Notes under the pieces: model-generated | What the model saw: the letters and a program-made list of their open reading frames with translations, nothing else | Database searches by the model: none | What the model was told of the DNA's origin: nothing | Made by a program: the position numbers and the translations under genes | Assembly (NCBI RefSeq): GCF_021155765.1 | Contig: NC_060107.1 | Span: 16,168,501 to 16,232,500 of the forward strand | Direction of reading: 5' to 3' | Origin: Diprion similis | Taxonomy: Eukaryota; Arthropoda; Insecta; Hymenoptera; Diprionidae | Length of the DNA stretch: 64,000 nucleotides | Part shown: positions 21,601 through 33,300 of the stretch, in pieces | Position numbering within the stretch: position 1 is the stretch's first letter | How the letters are laid out: the number at the start of each line of letters is the position of its first letter

Positions 21601-24451
21601 TAGTTTTGTTCCTGGCGGAAGACTTCCGTATATAACTGCCACTTCTATACCGCGAGCTTCGATGCTGCGAGACACAGAATATATATCATTTTTATTAAAA
21701 CAAACTATGCAGTCGCCTGGAACTACATTGGCCAGTGACGTCAGTGCAGTGTCTTCGACTTCCAACGAAGTCAGACGTTTATATCTTCGTACCTCAACAT
21801 CCTCTCCAGATGTAATACATATGGAACGGACCTAAAATATTGCAACCATTAGTAATTCGGACAGTATATTTTATCCATGTGAATTTAGGAATCGTTGGAC
21901 ATATCAAGTTCATTGAGTTTTCAATGAATCATGTAATATATACTGACTAAATCTATTGCAGCAGCTTCTCCGCAAAGGTGAATTTCATCTGCTGGCAATC
22001 CCAGCAAAGCTCTAGTCCATGCCCAGCCTCTAGCTGGGTCTCTCATCAATTGGATTTCATCTATGACAGCAACCTCATCTAAAATAAATTAATTTTATTT
22101 CATTTACGTGATTTTTTTTATACCGAAACGTAGTAATAATGATGATAATAATAATAGTAATCTTTATTTATAGCAATTAAGTTAGCAAACGTAAGGAGTA
22201 AGGTAGGGAGATAGCAGTTTGGCAGTCGCAAATAGAAACACCTGCAATCGCGACAATAAGGGACAAAGGAAACTGCCAAAAACCTTGTCCCAGTGCAACC
22301 GGACCCGATTCCAAATCACCGACTAGCAACTCTGCGCCTGAACGACATGATCCTTCTTAAATTTTTGCAAGTTGCCTGTCAAAGCCGCATTGACAGGCTG
22401 AGTACTTGAACCCGAGTCCTCCCGCTCCGTAGACTCGAGTGCTAGCACCTGAGCCACTATGGTCAGTTTATTCAGTAATGAATGATTGAATCAAAAAAGA
22501 TAGTCTTACATGCAACGTTTGTTCTGGCCATTTCGACTGTGCAAGATACATGATCCGAAGGGTTGTCTGCACCTTTCACAAAATTTTTCTCTTCTCCGGT
22601 AACTAAGTCGCATGGGGTACCCTGGAAAAATATGTAGTGTAAACAGAGTATTGCGATAACGTTCAAACCAATAAAGAACGTTTGCAGGATTTTCAAAAAC
22701 GGTTTTGATGAATAAGTGAGTCCTCACGTTAGCGTTGCTTTTATTAAACACTTCTACAGCCAACAACTTCAGTGGCCCACAATATACTGCACTTTTTGCA
22801 GTCATGAACCTCTGCAGTGCGTGGTAAGTTTTACCACTATTCGTTGGTCCAGCGTGAAATATAATTTTTCTTGTCTTAGCTCTCGCTAACGGGTACCTGC
22901 GGAATGATGGTCATTTAATTTACCTATATTTCTGGATATAGCTATGAAGTTCTATTGAATTTACAGAAGAAAATATTCCACTGTTTTCTTTATACCAGTT
23001 AGCAGGTGTACGAAGATCACTTATTTTCTTCAAATCATCTATGCAGTCAATATGAGGAAAAGTCTGTTTCGCATAACGCATAAAGTAAGGAAATATGTCA
23101 TCAACATGCCCAGCTCCTTGCAAAATGTCACTTATTACAATGTGCAAGTCTGCCGGCAAATTTTCAGCATCTAAGCAATAGCGTCGAAAACTGATGAAGG
23201 CTTCATGTTGTAAGAAATCTGAAAGACATTGATATTTGCATGTGCTCTGTCTCTAAAATAATGGAGAAAAACTAAACGCAATGAATCAAAAGTAGGGAAA
23301 GGAAAAAGGAAATAAAGGCATTTAAATTCGTGTAGTGAGTTTAATTTATAGCGATACAATGGGTGAAAACAACCAGAGAAATCTACTCAACTTGAGTAGA
23401 TCAATCTCAGAACTTCCGGTTACTCTCGTTGTTGGTGAGGTTAAAAACTCAGATGACGTGGTTTATATTTTTGCAAACAACTCTGTAAAGGCTTGGCCGA
23501 TTTCAATGAAATCCTAATCAGTTCTACGTTAACAAAGTCAAACCAATGATGCAAGTTTCATCTGCATCTAGACATTTTCGAGTTATTACAAGATGAAAAA
23601 ATTTTGCTGATATTCCAGCTAGTTCTGAGTTAAGAAAAACTAAATCAATTAAGGCCAAAATGATAAAATCCATTTTTTAAGTAATTGTCACCATAAATGA
23701 TTATATGACTCATATCGAGATGTCTAATTAAAAATCATCAGAAGAGATTCTCTAGACCTCAATTGGTGGAAATCTAGTGAAAACACAACTTTTCATTTTC
23801 AAGGTAATGATAAATTTTTCTTTTCTGTGTAAAAACCAAAGCGGGAAGTTAAGAAAACTGAAATAACGGGTTGCAACTCCTCAAGTACTCACTGTCCAAT
23901 CCGTGTTCAGTGGCAAGCGCCTTAATTTCTTTCCGCTGATAGAATTGATTAAGCACACAAAGGAGGTCAGTTTTGTTGAAAGTCCCCGTAAGTTCAGCTC
24001 CTACGTTATTTTCATCTGGATTCAACTTGATGGAAAGCGGTTTGAACAAAGATTTGCCTGTAGTCGAGTCATCCGTTTTTTCCCGCAAGGGCTCTGCTAA
24101 ATAAACTCCAATTCTGAGGTATCTGAAAAGTAAAAAATAATGCGTAATGTATTAGAAATCGTTTCATAAAATTATTCTACTCAATCATTGTTACAAAACT
24201 TTACGCGAAGTGAATTAAACTCACCTCGTAATTACACCTGTCACGATAAAATATTTGTAGAATATCGGAATACAGAATTGACCATACATAATAAGATGCA
24301 AATAAAGATGAAAAATGTGTGTCGATTACCTCTTTACAATATAAACAGTGTATAATATAGATATTATAACTTACCTGTCTTGTAAAGCGGAACATAGAAT
24401 CCCACTTCTCCGAAATAAGGATTCCGAAATGCGTCGGGTTGTCGATATCAT
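18700..24451 (-). CDS. SUPV3L1: ATP-dependent RNA helicase SUV3 homolog, mitochondrial
   Basis: Fifteen minus-strand exons encode 752 aa: 24451-24375, 24122-23893, 23218-22996, 22896-22728, 22621-22510, 22078-21948, 21831-21518, 21389-21248, 21165-21007, 20878-20699, 19819-19671, 19556-19435, 19348-19271, 19188-19073 and 18756-18700. The arginine/serine-rich N-terminus fits a mitochondrial targeting sequence. Walker A GPTNSGKT is at 193-200 and the Walker B box DEIQ at 277-280. The helicase C-terminal half contains [15 protein letters not shown] and [11 protein letters not shown], and GRAGR at 455-459. The C-terminus keeps the LLAQGLLTP block and a basic end. The match to animal SUV3 runs the whole length (human about 786 aa). 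SUV3 unwinds RNA with polynucleotide phosphorylase in the mitochondrial degradosome. Intron 5 carries a SINE and several other introns exceed 300 nt without further genes. Confidence 0.96.
22135..22462 (-). mobile_element. tRNA-derived SINE in SUV3 intron 5
   Basis: Read on the minus strand, the element begins with a pol III A box, TGGCTCAGGTGC (22456-22445), followed by a B box, GGTTCAAGTACTC (22412-22400). A non-tRNA body follows. It ends in an AT-rich tail with repeated ATT/ATC units near 22139-22165. A tRNA-like head, unrelated body and simple-repeat tail are the hallmarks of a SINE. It lies in the same orientation as the host gene. I could not define the target-site duplication. Confidence 0.6.
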
Positions 24452-26093
24452 TTGTATATATATTTCTATAAATTTTTATCCCATCAAAACGACATCCAAT
24501 CCAGAGTCAAATCAGATTATCTTTACCGGAATATCAAATAGCGTTCATTGTGCGATAGGTTATGTTGTAGAAGCATGTAGAAGTCAGTAGAAGTACCTCC
24601 GGACACGGTCAGAAAATTACCAACGAGCGTGGCGGTACGCAGCTTTGCCAACCTGACGAATATTTTTGTCAATAGCGCCAAAACAATTCCTTAAGGTGCC
24701 GCTGACCTGACTTGAAAATATCAAATCGTGAGGTCATAAATACGTGCAGCGCCTCTGAACGTTGAACGGTGAACTAAAGCAGCTGATTTCATTGGCTTGT
24801 TCTGTTAGATCCAACCAATGATGTCAGTTACAGATCGAAACATACTTCTTGTGGACCATAAACGGGCTGCTGTCACATGAAAAACGCGTATACGAATCGA
24901 GCCATGTTTACAAAAAAATAATTGATAGTATAAGTTTTCCCGGATAACGTGTGTGCTTTTGTACGTGTGAATCTCCCTGGCGAGGGTGAAAGAAATTGTC
25001 GAACAGTGCAATCAGTGAATATTCAACATGCGGTAGCTCCGATCGGCCATGTTTGTTGTCGCGTGATTTTATTCACTTCATCATTCTTTATTATAAACAT
25101 TATCAGCGATTTGCCTGAGCAGTGACTGAGATTCACACGTGCACTATTATTCAAGCTACGATTTAAAATATTTCCGAGTAAGATTCATACTCTCGTTATC
25201 GCAGGATTCGTATAGGCTTTTTCACCCAATTTCCCCGCTTCTGACGTCACGAAATATATATATATGACATGCCAGGTCATCGGGGCCTTAAATTTCGTGT
25301 TTAGAACCCAATTATTACATCATAATTATACAATGCATTCAATTTTATGGCTATATAACATGGATAATTTCCCTAGAAATATATAATTATAATTACCGAA
25401 CGAGGTAACACAACAGATATATATCCTATAATACTAATTGTAAGTATAAAGATATTAGAGACTTTCACTTAAATGATATATTTTTATTTTTAATATTTAG
25501 GGCCTGAGCATACAGATTGAGGATCACCAACTTGTCAACTTAATCTACCGACTGTGAGTCTAACAATATTTTCGCGATACAGTTTGAAGTCTCATTTTGG
25601 ATTTATCTCAAGGTATCCGGCGTGGCGGGACTTTACACGAGTTCAAATACGTTGTGCGTTCCAAAATTTGCTGAAACCCTTCTCAATGCGAGTTCCAAAA
25701 CTTGCTACCAACCAATCCTTTTTAACACTGAAAATTCCCTACGACTTCATTCACTTTTTTTTTCATTGCATCATCCAATTACGTTCATTCGTAAGATTTC
25801 AATGCAAAAATTTATCTCAATCGGTCAGTTTAAAAAAGAGCAATTTATTATTAGTCATCCCATGATCGGAATAACTTACTTTTCAGAAAACCGAATCTAC
25901 AGCTTCTTTACCAACGTTTCAGTCAACTACAATGGATCAAAGAACCATTTATTGTACTTACCAAAAACACAGATAAATTATTAAATAGCTCTAGGTTTAA
26001 TGATACATAAATCATATATGTAAGCATAGTAACTATATAAATATTAAATACATTTTTACCACATACATTTTCCAGTCTGTTTTTTTAATTTTT
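24452..26093. other. intergenic: SUV3 promoter side and PDCL 3' side
   Basis: SUV3 transcription should start just right of 24451. A TA microsatellite lies at about 25252-25265. Two overlapping plus-strand ORFs at 25554-25984 (103 and 120 codons) have phenylalanine- and serine-rich translations without family features, so I do not call them genes. Confidence 0.45.
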
Positions 26094-27024
26094 CTAGTCA
26101 CTGTCTGAATCTGCATTTGCCTTAGTAAAAACAATTGATGGAACACAGTTTCTGTCAGTAATCATTCCATGCTCGATTAAAAAATGTTCAACATCGGAAG
26201 AATAAAAATCAACTCCGAGGTGATCTGTGACACGAACAAAATTACCTATGACCTGTTTCTTTTTATAAACAAGCAGTGCTGGAACTCCCTCCTTTTTGAA
26301 GTGCCTACTCAAGCCTGCAGCGGACCCTAAAAATAAGTCAGCATTAGCAACTGCAATGTTCTCTTATAGAAGTTTGGACTTCGTTCATCGTCTCACCTTG
26401 AATTTTACAAAATTTGACGTTGGGATATTCGACGGCCAGTGAAAGTAGACAGCCATTCATAGTCTCACATCCTTCTATGTCAGGTTCATAAATATGAATA
26501 ACGATGGTAACAGATTCATGTTCGTTGTCGATGGCCTCCAGAAATTGATCAGCATTTACCAAGTTGAATAACCGGCCAAATCTAAGTTTTTCAGCCTGAG
26601 TGAGCATTTCCATCATCCTCTGCTTCTGATAATTCAGTAAAAATTCGTCGTTCATCAAGTCTGCCAACTCTGGATCAGTTTCTTCAAGTTTATCTTTTTC
26701 CTCGTCGAGAGCACTCCTGCACGTCAAACTCAACTTTTTCAGCAGCTCGATCCTCTCCTTCTCCTGTTCGATCTTCTTCTCTGCCTCCATTTGTTTAAAC
26801 CTCTGCCAGTCACCCAAGACCCCTTTCGGCCCTGTGTTGCTTGAAGTTCCGTCCCACTTTGCACACTCAGGCAGTTGCTCGGACCTTGACGCTGTCGCGT
26901 CACAAGGCTTCTGCGACTTTTGATCATCTTCGGAATCTGCCGAGTCCTGCCCCTCGTCTTCACTCGAACTACTACAGTAATATTGTAATTTTTCACCCAA
27001 AATTTTATCCTCAAGTGTTGCCAT
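26094..27024 (-). CDS. PDCL: phosducin-like protein (PDCL)
   Basis: Two exons, 27024-26397 and 26326-26094, joined in phase 1, encode 286 aa. The N-terminus is acidic and serine-rich, with SSSSEDE and DSEDD stretches that look like casein kinase 2 sites. The family motif GPKGVLGDWQRFKQ follows at about residues 65-78, in the G-beta-gamma-binding helix. A charged helical section ends in LRFGRLFNL. The rest, from about residue 150, is the thioredoxin-like domain (VTIVIHIYEPD, FCKIQG, GVPALLVYKKKQVIGNFVRV) without a catalytic CxxC. The length is close to vertebrate PDCL (301 aa). PDCL is a co-chaperone that works with the CCT chaperonin to assemble G-beta-gamma dimers. The gene is divergent from LAMTOR3, with 1.1 kb between the start codons. 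Confidence 0.95.
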
Positions 27025-28166
27025 TCCGTTCTCCTTTACACGAGAGCTTTCTGTTGTACCTCTATTTAATACACGAAGGGCGATATTATTAATATTATAT
27101 TTAACGGAATAATAGTTGTATCACCCACTCTCAACATATGCACATCAATGCTCTGCTCTTCATTCTTGTTGTTTAATCGAAAACCAATTATTTATTATTG
27201 TTACTGGCTACACGAACGACGCTTTACACCCTCTACACTAAGTTGACACCATAGAGTAATGCTCTGAGGTTGACACGCAACACGATCGTAATTTACTGCG
27301 GCTGCGTGCTAAAATCAGTTTCCAGTCCCGTTAGCAATGTTTTTATCTCTTTTGCACTTCTTGAGTTTGACTGGCCCTTGCTCTGTTTTAGGGAATGTGG
27401 GCGCTAAGAGTTCGTGTTTGACATCTTACATTCTTTTGTTACAGTACCACTCTTATCGACGGAGTCGTTTTAGTAATGCAAGTCGGAAATATTACTTTCC
27501 GTTTGTAACTATGCGATTGCAAGCAATAGTACGAATAGCTGTAGGATTCAAACTGACTAAGTCGGTCCTTCGCAACGTCTAATTGAATTCGAAATTGCGC
27601 TCGATGTTTATATCACCAATTATGCGAAGTCAACGTATGTCAATCGCGAAAAAGGGTTTCACACCCCCATTCTATACGCAATTCTAAAGCAAAACACTCC
27701 AATTAATATTCTAGACATGCTGAAATAAAGAAATGGAATGGTCTCTACGAAATCGTCATTGTAAATTCGTAAAATTCATGTCAATTTTTTATTTCTGCGT
27801 GTAAGGAAAATGAATTGAAGTGTTTTCGTTCAGGATTGTACACAGAATGAGGATGTTAAGCTTTTTCACACATTTGAGATACATCTTACGTACACTACGA
27901 GTCAACGCACTACGTTTTAAATTCACAGCTGAATACGGGCACAACAAACATGACTCAGTCGGTAAGAGTAGGGTTGTAACCCCCTACAAACGATAAATAC
28001 ATACCTATATATTGAAGAAACATATTACTGCTTCGCGGCTGATTCGGCTGTGTGAAGTGTGAACTGTCAACTCTCAGTCAACAGAACGGCGTATTCTTTG
28101 TTTAAAATAGATAACAATTTGGAATGCAATAAAAATACTGAAAAACTACAAGTACTGCATTCGAAA
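27025..28166. promoter_or_regulatory. divergent intergenic region between PDCL and LAMTOR3
   Basis: The two start codons face away from each other across 1142 nt, so promoters of both genes must lie here. No TATA box stands out. The centre carries an inverted-repeat element at 27660-27853 (separate entry). The 81-codon ORF at 27337-27582 has no family features. Confidence 0.5.
27660..27853. mobile_element. short inverted-repeat (MITE-like) element, copy 1
   Basis: The left arm 27660-27735, read inverted, is TTTATTTCAGCATG followed by ATTGGAGTGTTTTG. It aligns with the right arm 27780-27853, TTTATTTCTGCGTG followed by ATTGAAGTGTTTTC. A third, single-arm copy is found at 49185-49285. Arms of about 75 nt around a short centre, with a dispersed relative, fit a MITE. 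Confidence 0.6.
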
Positions 28167-29753
28167 ATGAACGTGGTGAGTTTGTTCTTTGAATCATATG
28201 ATTTAATCACATGTGACCGTTCGCTAGCGTTTCAACGCCAAATGAAAAGACCTATTATCGAGGTTATGTTTTTCAAAATAGAACTCGCTCTTTATTGGAA
28301 TTACAATAGTAGTGGGCTCGAAAATTTGAAGGAATATAGACGTGTATATTCGCGCTCTATATTTCTCTAGCATATACCCATCAATTTATGATTCAGTTTC
28401 AGGAATTGAAGAAATTTTTATATCAGCTATTGAACAGCGTTGATGGCTTGCACAGTATTTTAATCACGGATCGTGATGGTGTTCCTGTCATATCAGTGTC
28501 AGATGAAAAAGCCCCGGAATTAGCAATGCGTGCAAGCTTTCTTTCTACATTTGGAATGGCCACCGATCAAGGGAGCAAATTAGATCTTGGAAAGAATAAA
28601 ACCATTATAAGTATATACAGCAGTTATCAAGTAAGTTATGAACCGTTGATAATAAGAGTGTCGTAATTCTGAAAGGTTGTTTGGAGTTTGGTTACTGCAC
28701 TTTTACATGTAATCTTTTTTTGGAGAGTACATTGCTTAAAAGTATAATGATATGAAATTAGTCGTATATAGCGCAGTATTTTTTGAATTTGATGAGATTT
28801 TAAGATTGACTTTTTGATATGCTTAATTTTTTGAAATCTTATTCTACCTATTACAAGGCATGTTTATGATTTTTTTTTTTGATTGTAAATTATGAATTTT
28901 TTAAAATGTACTGTTGAACTTTCCTAAGAAAAATTCCTTTTCCCATTCGATAAGAAATTTACATTATTTAGTTTTAGTCGTTTGAGTGATAGTTGAAAGG
29001 AAAACAATTGCTTCCTTATTTTTAGAAAAAATGTTTTTTGTGGGAACAGGTATTCCTGCAGTAGCGCCCAATGGACTATAAGCTTCATGAAATCAATTTG
29101 TCTTTCACGCGACGAGAAATTAATTTTTTTTAAACTTTTATCTAAATAAGTAGTACAAACATAACGATTCATCGATCTATGATCATAATTGGCTTGAGAT
29201 ATAATTATGAAATATTTTATTAATGAATTCATGACTCAAGCGGGAAAAAGACATGTTTTAACTATTTTCAGTATCTTATTTCGTTTTTAAGTTTCATTCA
29301 ATTGGAGAATTTAAACGGAAAATTTTTCGGCCATTCTATATTAAAAAGCAAAGTGAATTTAAAAAAAATTAAGCAAATAAGAAATGATCAAATCTTATCC
29401 GATTTGAAAAATAATGCTCCATATACACTAAAGAAAACTACCATTTATCGTATTTCAACTATATTATATACTTGTAAAATTGAGTAATTATTGTGCAAAC
29501 TTTTTATGAATATTTATCTCTGAAGCTATCGTTACAGTTATTTACTATTTTGTCAGAAATGGTTATAAGTGTGCAAATACATGGATTTATGTGCGATCTA
29601 TCACATGTTTAACAGGTTGTTCAAATGAATAAGCTACCATTGGTGATAAGCTTTATTGCAAGCAACAGTTGTGACACAGGACACATCTTGTCACTAGAGA
29701 GTAAAATTGATCCAATTTTACAAAATCTTAAAAACGTCGTTGCGGAAGCCTGA
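28167..29753 (+). CDS. LAMTOR3: LAMTOR3 (MP1), late endosomal Ragulator subunit
   Basis: Three exons, 28167-28175, 28403-28630 and 29616-29753, all phase 0, encode 124 aa, the same length as human LAMTOR3. The first coding exon holds only three codons (MNV) before a GTGAGT donor. Exon 2 encodes ELKKFLYQ, the SDRDGVPVI-type block ITDRDGVPVISV, FLSTFGMATDQGSKL and the KNKTIISIY strand. Exon 3 encodes MNKLPLVISFIAS and ILSLESKIDPI. The protein has a roadblock/longin fold. It pairs with LAMTOR2 in the Ragulator, which anchors Rag GTPases and mTORC1 and scaffolds MEK/ERK at late endosomes and lysosomes. The tiny first exon was chosen because it gives the exact family length. Intron 2 (985 nt) shows no other gene. 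Confidence 0.94.
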
Positions 29754-30348
29754 TAGATACCTGTGATGCGCTGAGAAGCTAATTGAAGAAAATGTGGAAT
29801 TAAAGTTCCAAGTACGAGTATGTAATTGAATGTATAAAACACATCGAACCAAATCGTGGCAAAACAAAGGCTAAATATTATGATTCAAATCGTTGTAAAT
29901 TACTTCTATAAATCTTATATCATTATGAAATATACGTACATAACAAAAAATTATATATGTATATATGTATTATTGGAGAATTGAATTGATTATTTCTTGA
30001 ACACGTGTCACACGCACACTTCATATTTCGGTATTCCTGGGTAACAATAAGACACTCCACATCTGTATGAATTAACGTGATATAACACAAGTCAATGGAA
30101 TGTCAATGCACTTATATCCTGGCCAAACATATTTTTAGAATTTACACCTTCATATGAAATATACTGTGAAACATGATAATTACTAGGTATATTTTCTCGA
30201 ATATGACACAAAATAAAAGTACGAGTCTTGAAATTTATATAAAAAATTAAGACTTTTTGAAATTGCAGTTGCTTTGAAAATATTTGATACATATATCAGG
30301 CAATAGGTTACATAGTAGACCCAAATTTTATTTCAAGACTATTTGTCG
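29754..30348. other. convergent 3' regions of LAMTOR3 and GRHPR
   Basis: AT-rich with no gene. AATAAA on the minus strand at 30327-30332 lies 17 nt past the GRHPR stop and is its nearest poly(A) signal. Confidence 0.45.
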
Positions 30349-33300
30349 TTACAATTCATAGACCAGTGGTTTTCCTTCCAAGCCGTTGATCACGTTCTGA
30401 GCCGCTGTTGTAGCCATGTCAGAGCGGGTTTTCACCGTTGCACTGCCCAAATGCGGAATTATAACTAAAAAATTCAATAAAATGTAAATGAGATTCAGGT
30501 GATTAATTTGTTATTCTTCATCTTGTATTCCCAAAGGTGTTGGTAATAAAATGACAGGTAAACCATAATTAGCCATAATTAGCAAAGGTTTGAATTATTC
30601 TGATGATGTTTGAGGGAATTCAACAAATTGTAGAGAGTTTTTCAAAAAAGAAAGTCCATATTCTTTACGTGGAATTTCATTTACTCCACTTTGCGTCATA
30701 AGCCTGGAAAAATCTTATTTCTGGCGTATCGCGTTATACAAAAACCAGACAGATTTTTGGGAGGAATTGGAAATGAAACAGTTTAAAAGAATTTCAAAAT
30801 AAATCAAACTATGAAATTTTTTTCAAAAAGTTGAATCATAAAAGTTTTTTCATACAGTATTTGATAAAAATTATTTAAATGAAAATTGAGATATTTTTCA
30901 CAGATTCCAGGAACTTATTAGGTCCGATTTGAGGTTTTTAGAAAAAGTAAGTAAAAAAAATTTGTTAGACGTTTCCATTCTGGGTAAATTTGTAAAAATA
31001 TTTGACATTTTCTAGACCTGTTGTTTTCTAGACATCGAAAATTGCTCAATTACTGACCTGCGTTTGGCAGGCTTAAAAGTGGATGGTTACTGGGAAGAGG
31101 CTCCGGATTCATGACATCCAATCCCGCAGCAAAAATTGTATGATTTCGAAGTGCTCTGACGAGGGCATCTGTGTCGACGACAGGTCCGCGTCCAACGTTC
31201 ACCAGTACCGCCGTATTTTTCATTTGAGCAAAAGCGTCGTCATTGAACATGTTCGCAGTTTCATTTGTCAACGGCGTTGCAACTATTACGAAATCACTTT
31301 CCTTGAGGAGATCAGCAAACGATACAAACGTAGCTCCAAGATCGTCACCTGCAATAATGTAAAACGTCGAATGCGTTTTTCGATCCAAATATTTATTTAT
31401 ACCATAGATAATATTCATTAATAATTTATTTGCCTGCTTGTTTTCTCGAGTGGCCCGAATAAACGAAGCGGCCCACTTCGAATGGCTTCAGACGCTTCAC
31501 AATGGCTTGTCCAATGTTACCTAAGCCTACTATACCTACAGTTGAACCGCGTAAATCACGGCCCAGTATCCATTGCGGCCGTGACTCCCACTTGTTTCTG
31601 AAAAAAATTAACGAGCATCAAAATATTTGGTTTTAGTATCTTAAAAACGGAAAATAAATAACAATAATAATATGATTATAATATACCCAATGAAATCGAA
31701 TTTTCTTGCCGCTTATACTGACAATGCATCACCTGCAATCTCTACTACCCCTTCGTATTGAATTACCATAATTATAAGAATCGCTTCTTTTTAAAGTTAG
31801 ACTAACTTTACAAGATTTCAGGTACATATGGGTGATCCTGAAAAAGGTCATTTTTGGATTTCGACCGTCTTACCCGTCAAATCGGTTCAAAATAATTTGA
31901 AAATCATTCTACAATTTTTTCATATTCTTATCTCAACTTTAACCCGTGCCACCAGAGAGTTGATTTCCCCATTCAACTTGAAATTCGAAATGGCAGATTC
32001 AATATGGCCGACAAACATCCTAAAAGTTACCTGGCATTGCCATATTGGATCCGCCATTCCGAGTTTCGAAAATTAGAGTCCAAATTCGTAACCAGCGACC
32101 CAAGAAACCCCCTACATCAAATTTTATCGAGATCCTTTGAGCCTATTTGCTGTTCCCTCGAAAGGGGTTGAGTGAGAAAACCAACCCTTTGGCGGCACAG
32201 GTTAGAGTTGAGATGATAATCTGAATAATTAGGAATCATTTTTTAATTATTTGGAGCCTATATAGGGGGTGAGACGCTTGAAATTCAAAAATGACCTTTC
32301 TAAGGACCACCCTAAGAGACATGCCTATGCAAGTAACGCATTTTAGCAGTTATGCATTTTTTTTTAATTCTCAGTTCTGAAATAAATAAGCTAAAATTGT
32401 AGTATAACAAAACGGTGAATTATTTACTCGACGATTTTGATACGGCCCTCGTGAGCTCGCCTGGCCGCGTTCAACGTCAACATGACAGCGACCTCAGCAA
32501 CAGCAGCAGTTAGGACATGGGGAGTGTTACCTACTTTTAAACCCCGCCGTTTTATTTCAGGTACGTCCAAATGATCGTATCCAGCAGATGCTGTTGACAC
32601 CACCTTCAACCTTGGCCCTGTAGAAAATTAAAACTCGTGTTTTAATATCAATGAATCAATGAGGTAAGATAATTTCATTCCCGTGAAGGAAATCCATTTT
32701 GTTGATTGGTAAATATAGTCATGTCAGTTCGCATAATCTATAATCGCTTTAATTAAGAAATTATGAAAAAGCATATTACAGACTAGTTGCATAATCCTTA
32801 TAATATCTAATCTGAGCAATAGATTTTTATTGCTTCAACGAAATTTGATTTCACGATAAGATCAGATAACGTACGTAACGGAGGCCGGAAAAGTTTATAT
32901 GAAACCGAAGAAACGTAATATATGATTGTTCGCTTCCACATAAATAACTTATTATACGTATAATAATAACAAACAAAAATCTTTGAGGAAAAACATTTCT
33001 CAATTCCAATTTTAGAAGATCACTCTCGGAATTCGATTTTTTAAATTGTTACCAGCCAGCTATATTTAATGGAATGGAATTTTCGATATAAATTAAGTCA
33101 TTAATTTTGCCACTAAAGATCTTTAAAGGTAAATTGTTACATAAAAATAATTATCAAGAATTATAACTTGTGATCCACTGAAAAACGAACCTTACTCGAA
33201 AGATATTTTTGTACAGAATTGAATTGCTTGTAAATTTTCTAATAAAATTGATCACCGAGGTCTATATCTTGTGAACTGTTCGAGCTACGGATTTCGTTCA

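Noticed and set aside
25554-25984. Two overlapping plus-strand ORFs of 103 and 120 codons between SUV3 and PDCL
   Set aside because: The translations are low in family-like features, the frames overlap each other, and no splice or poly(A) context supports them.
27337-27582. 81-codon ORF in the PDCL-LAMTOR3 promoter region
   Set aside because: No family signature, and chance ORFs of this size are common here.
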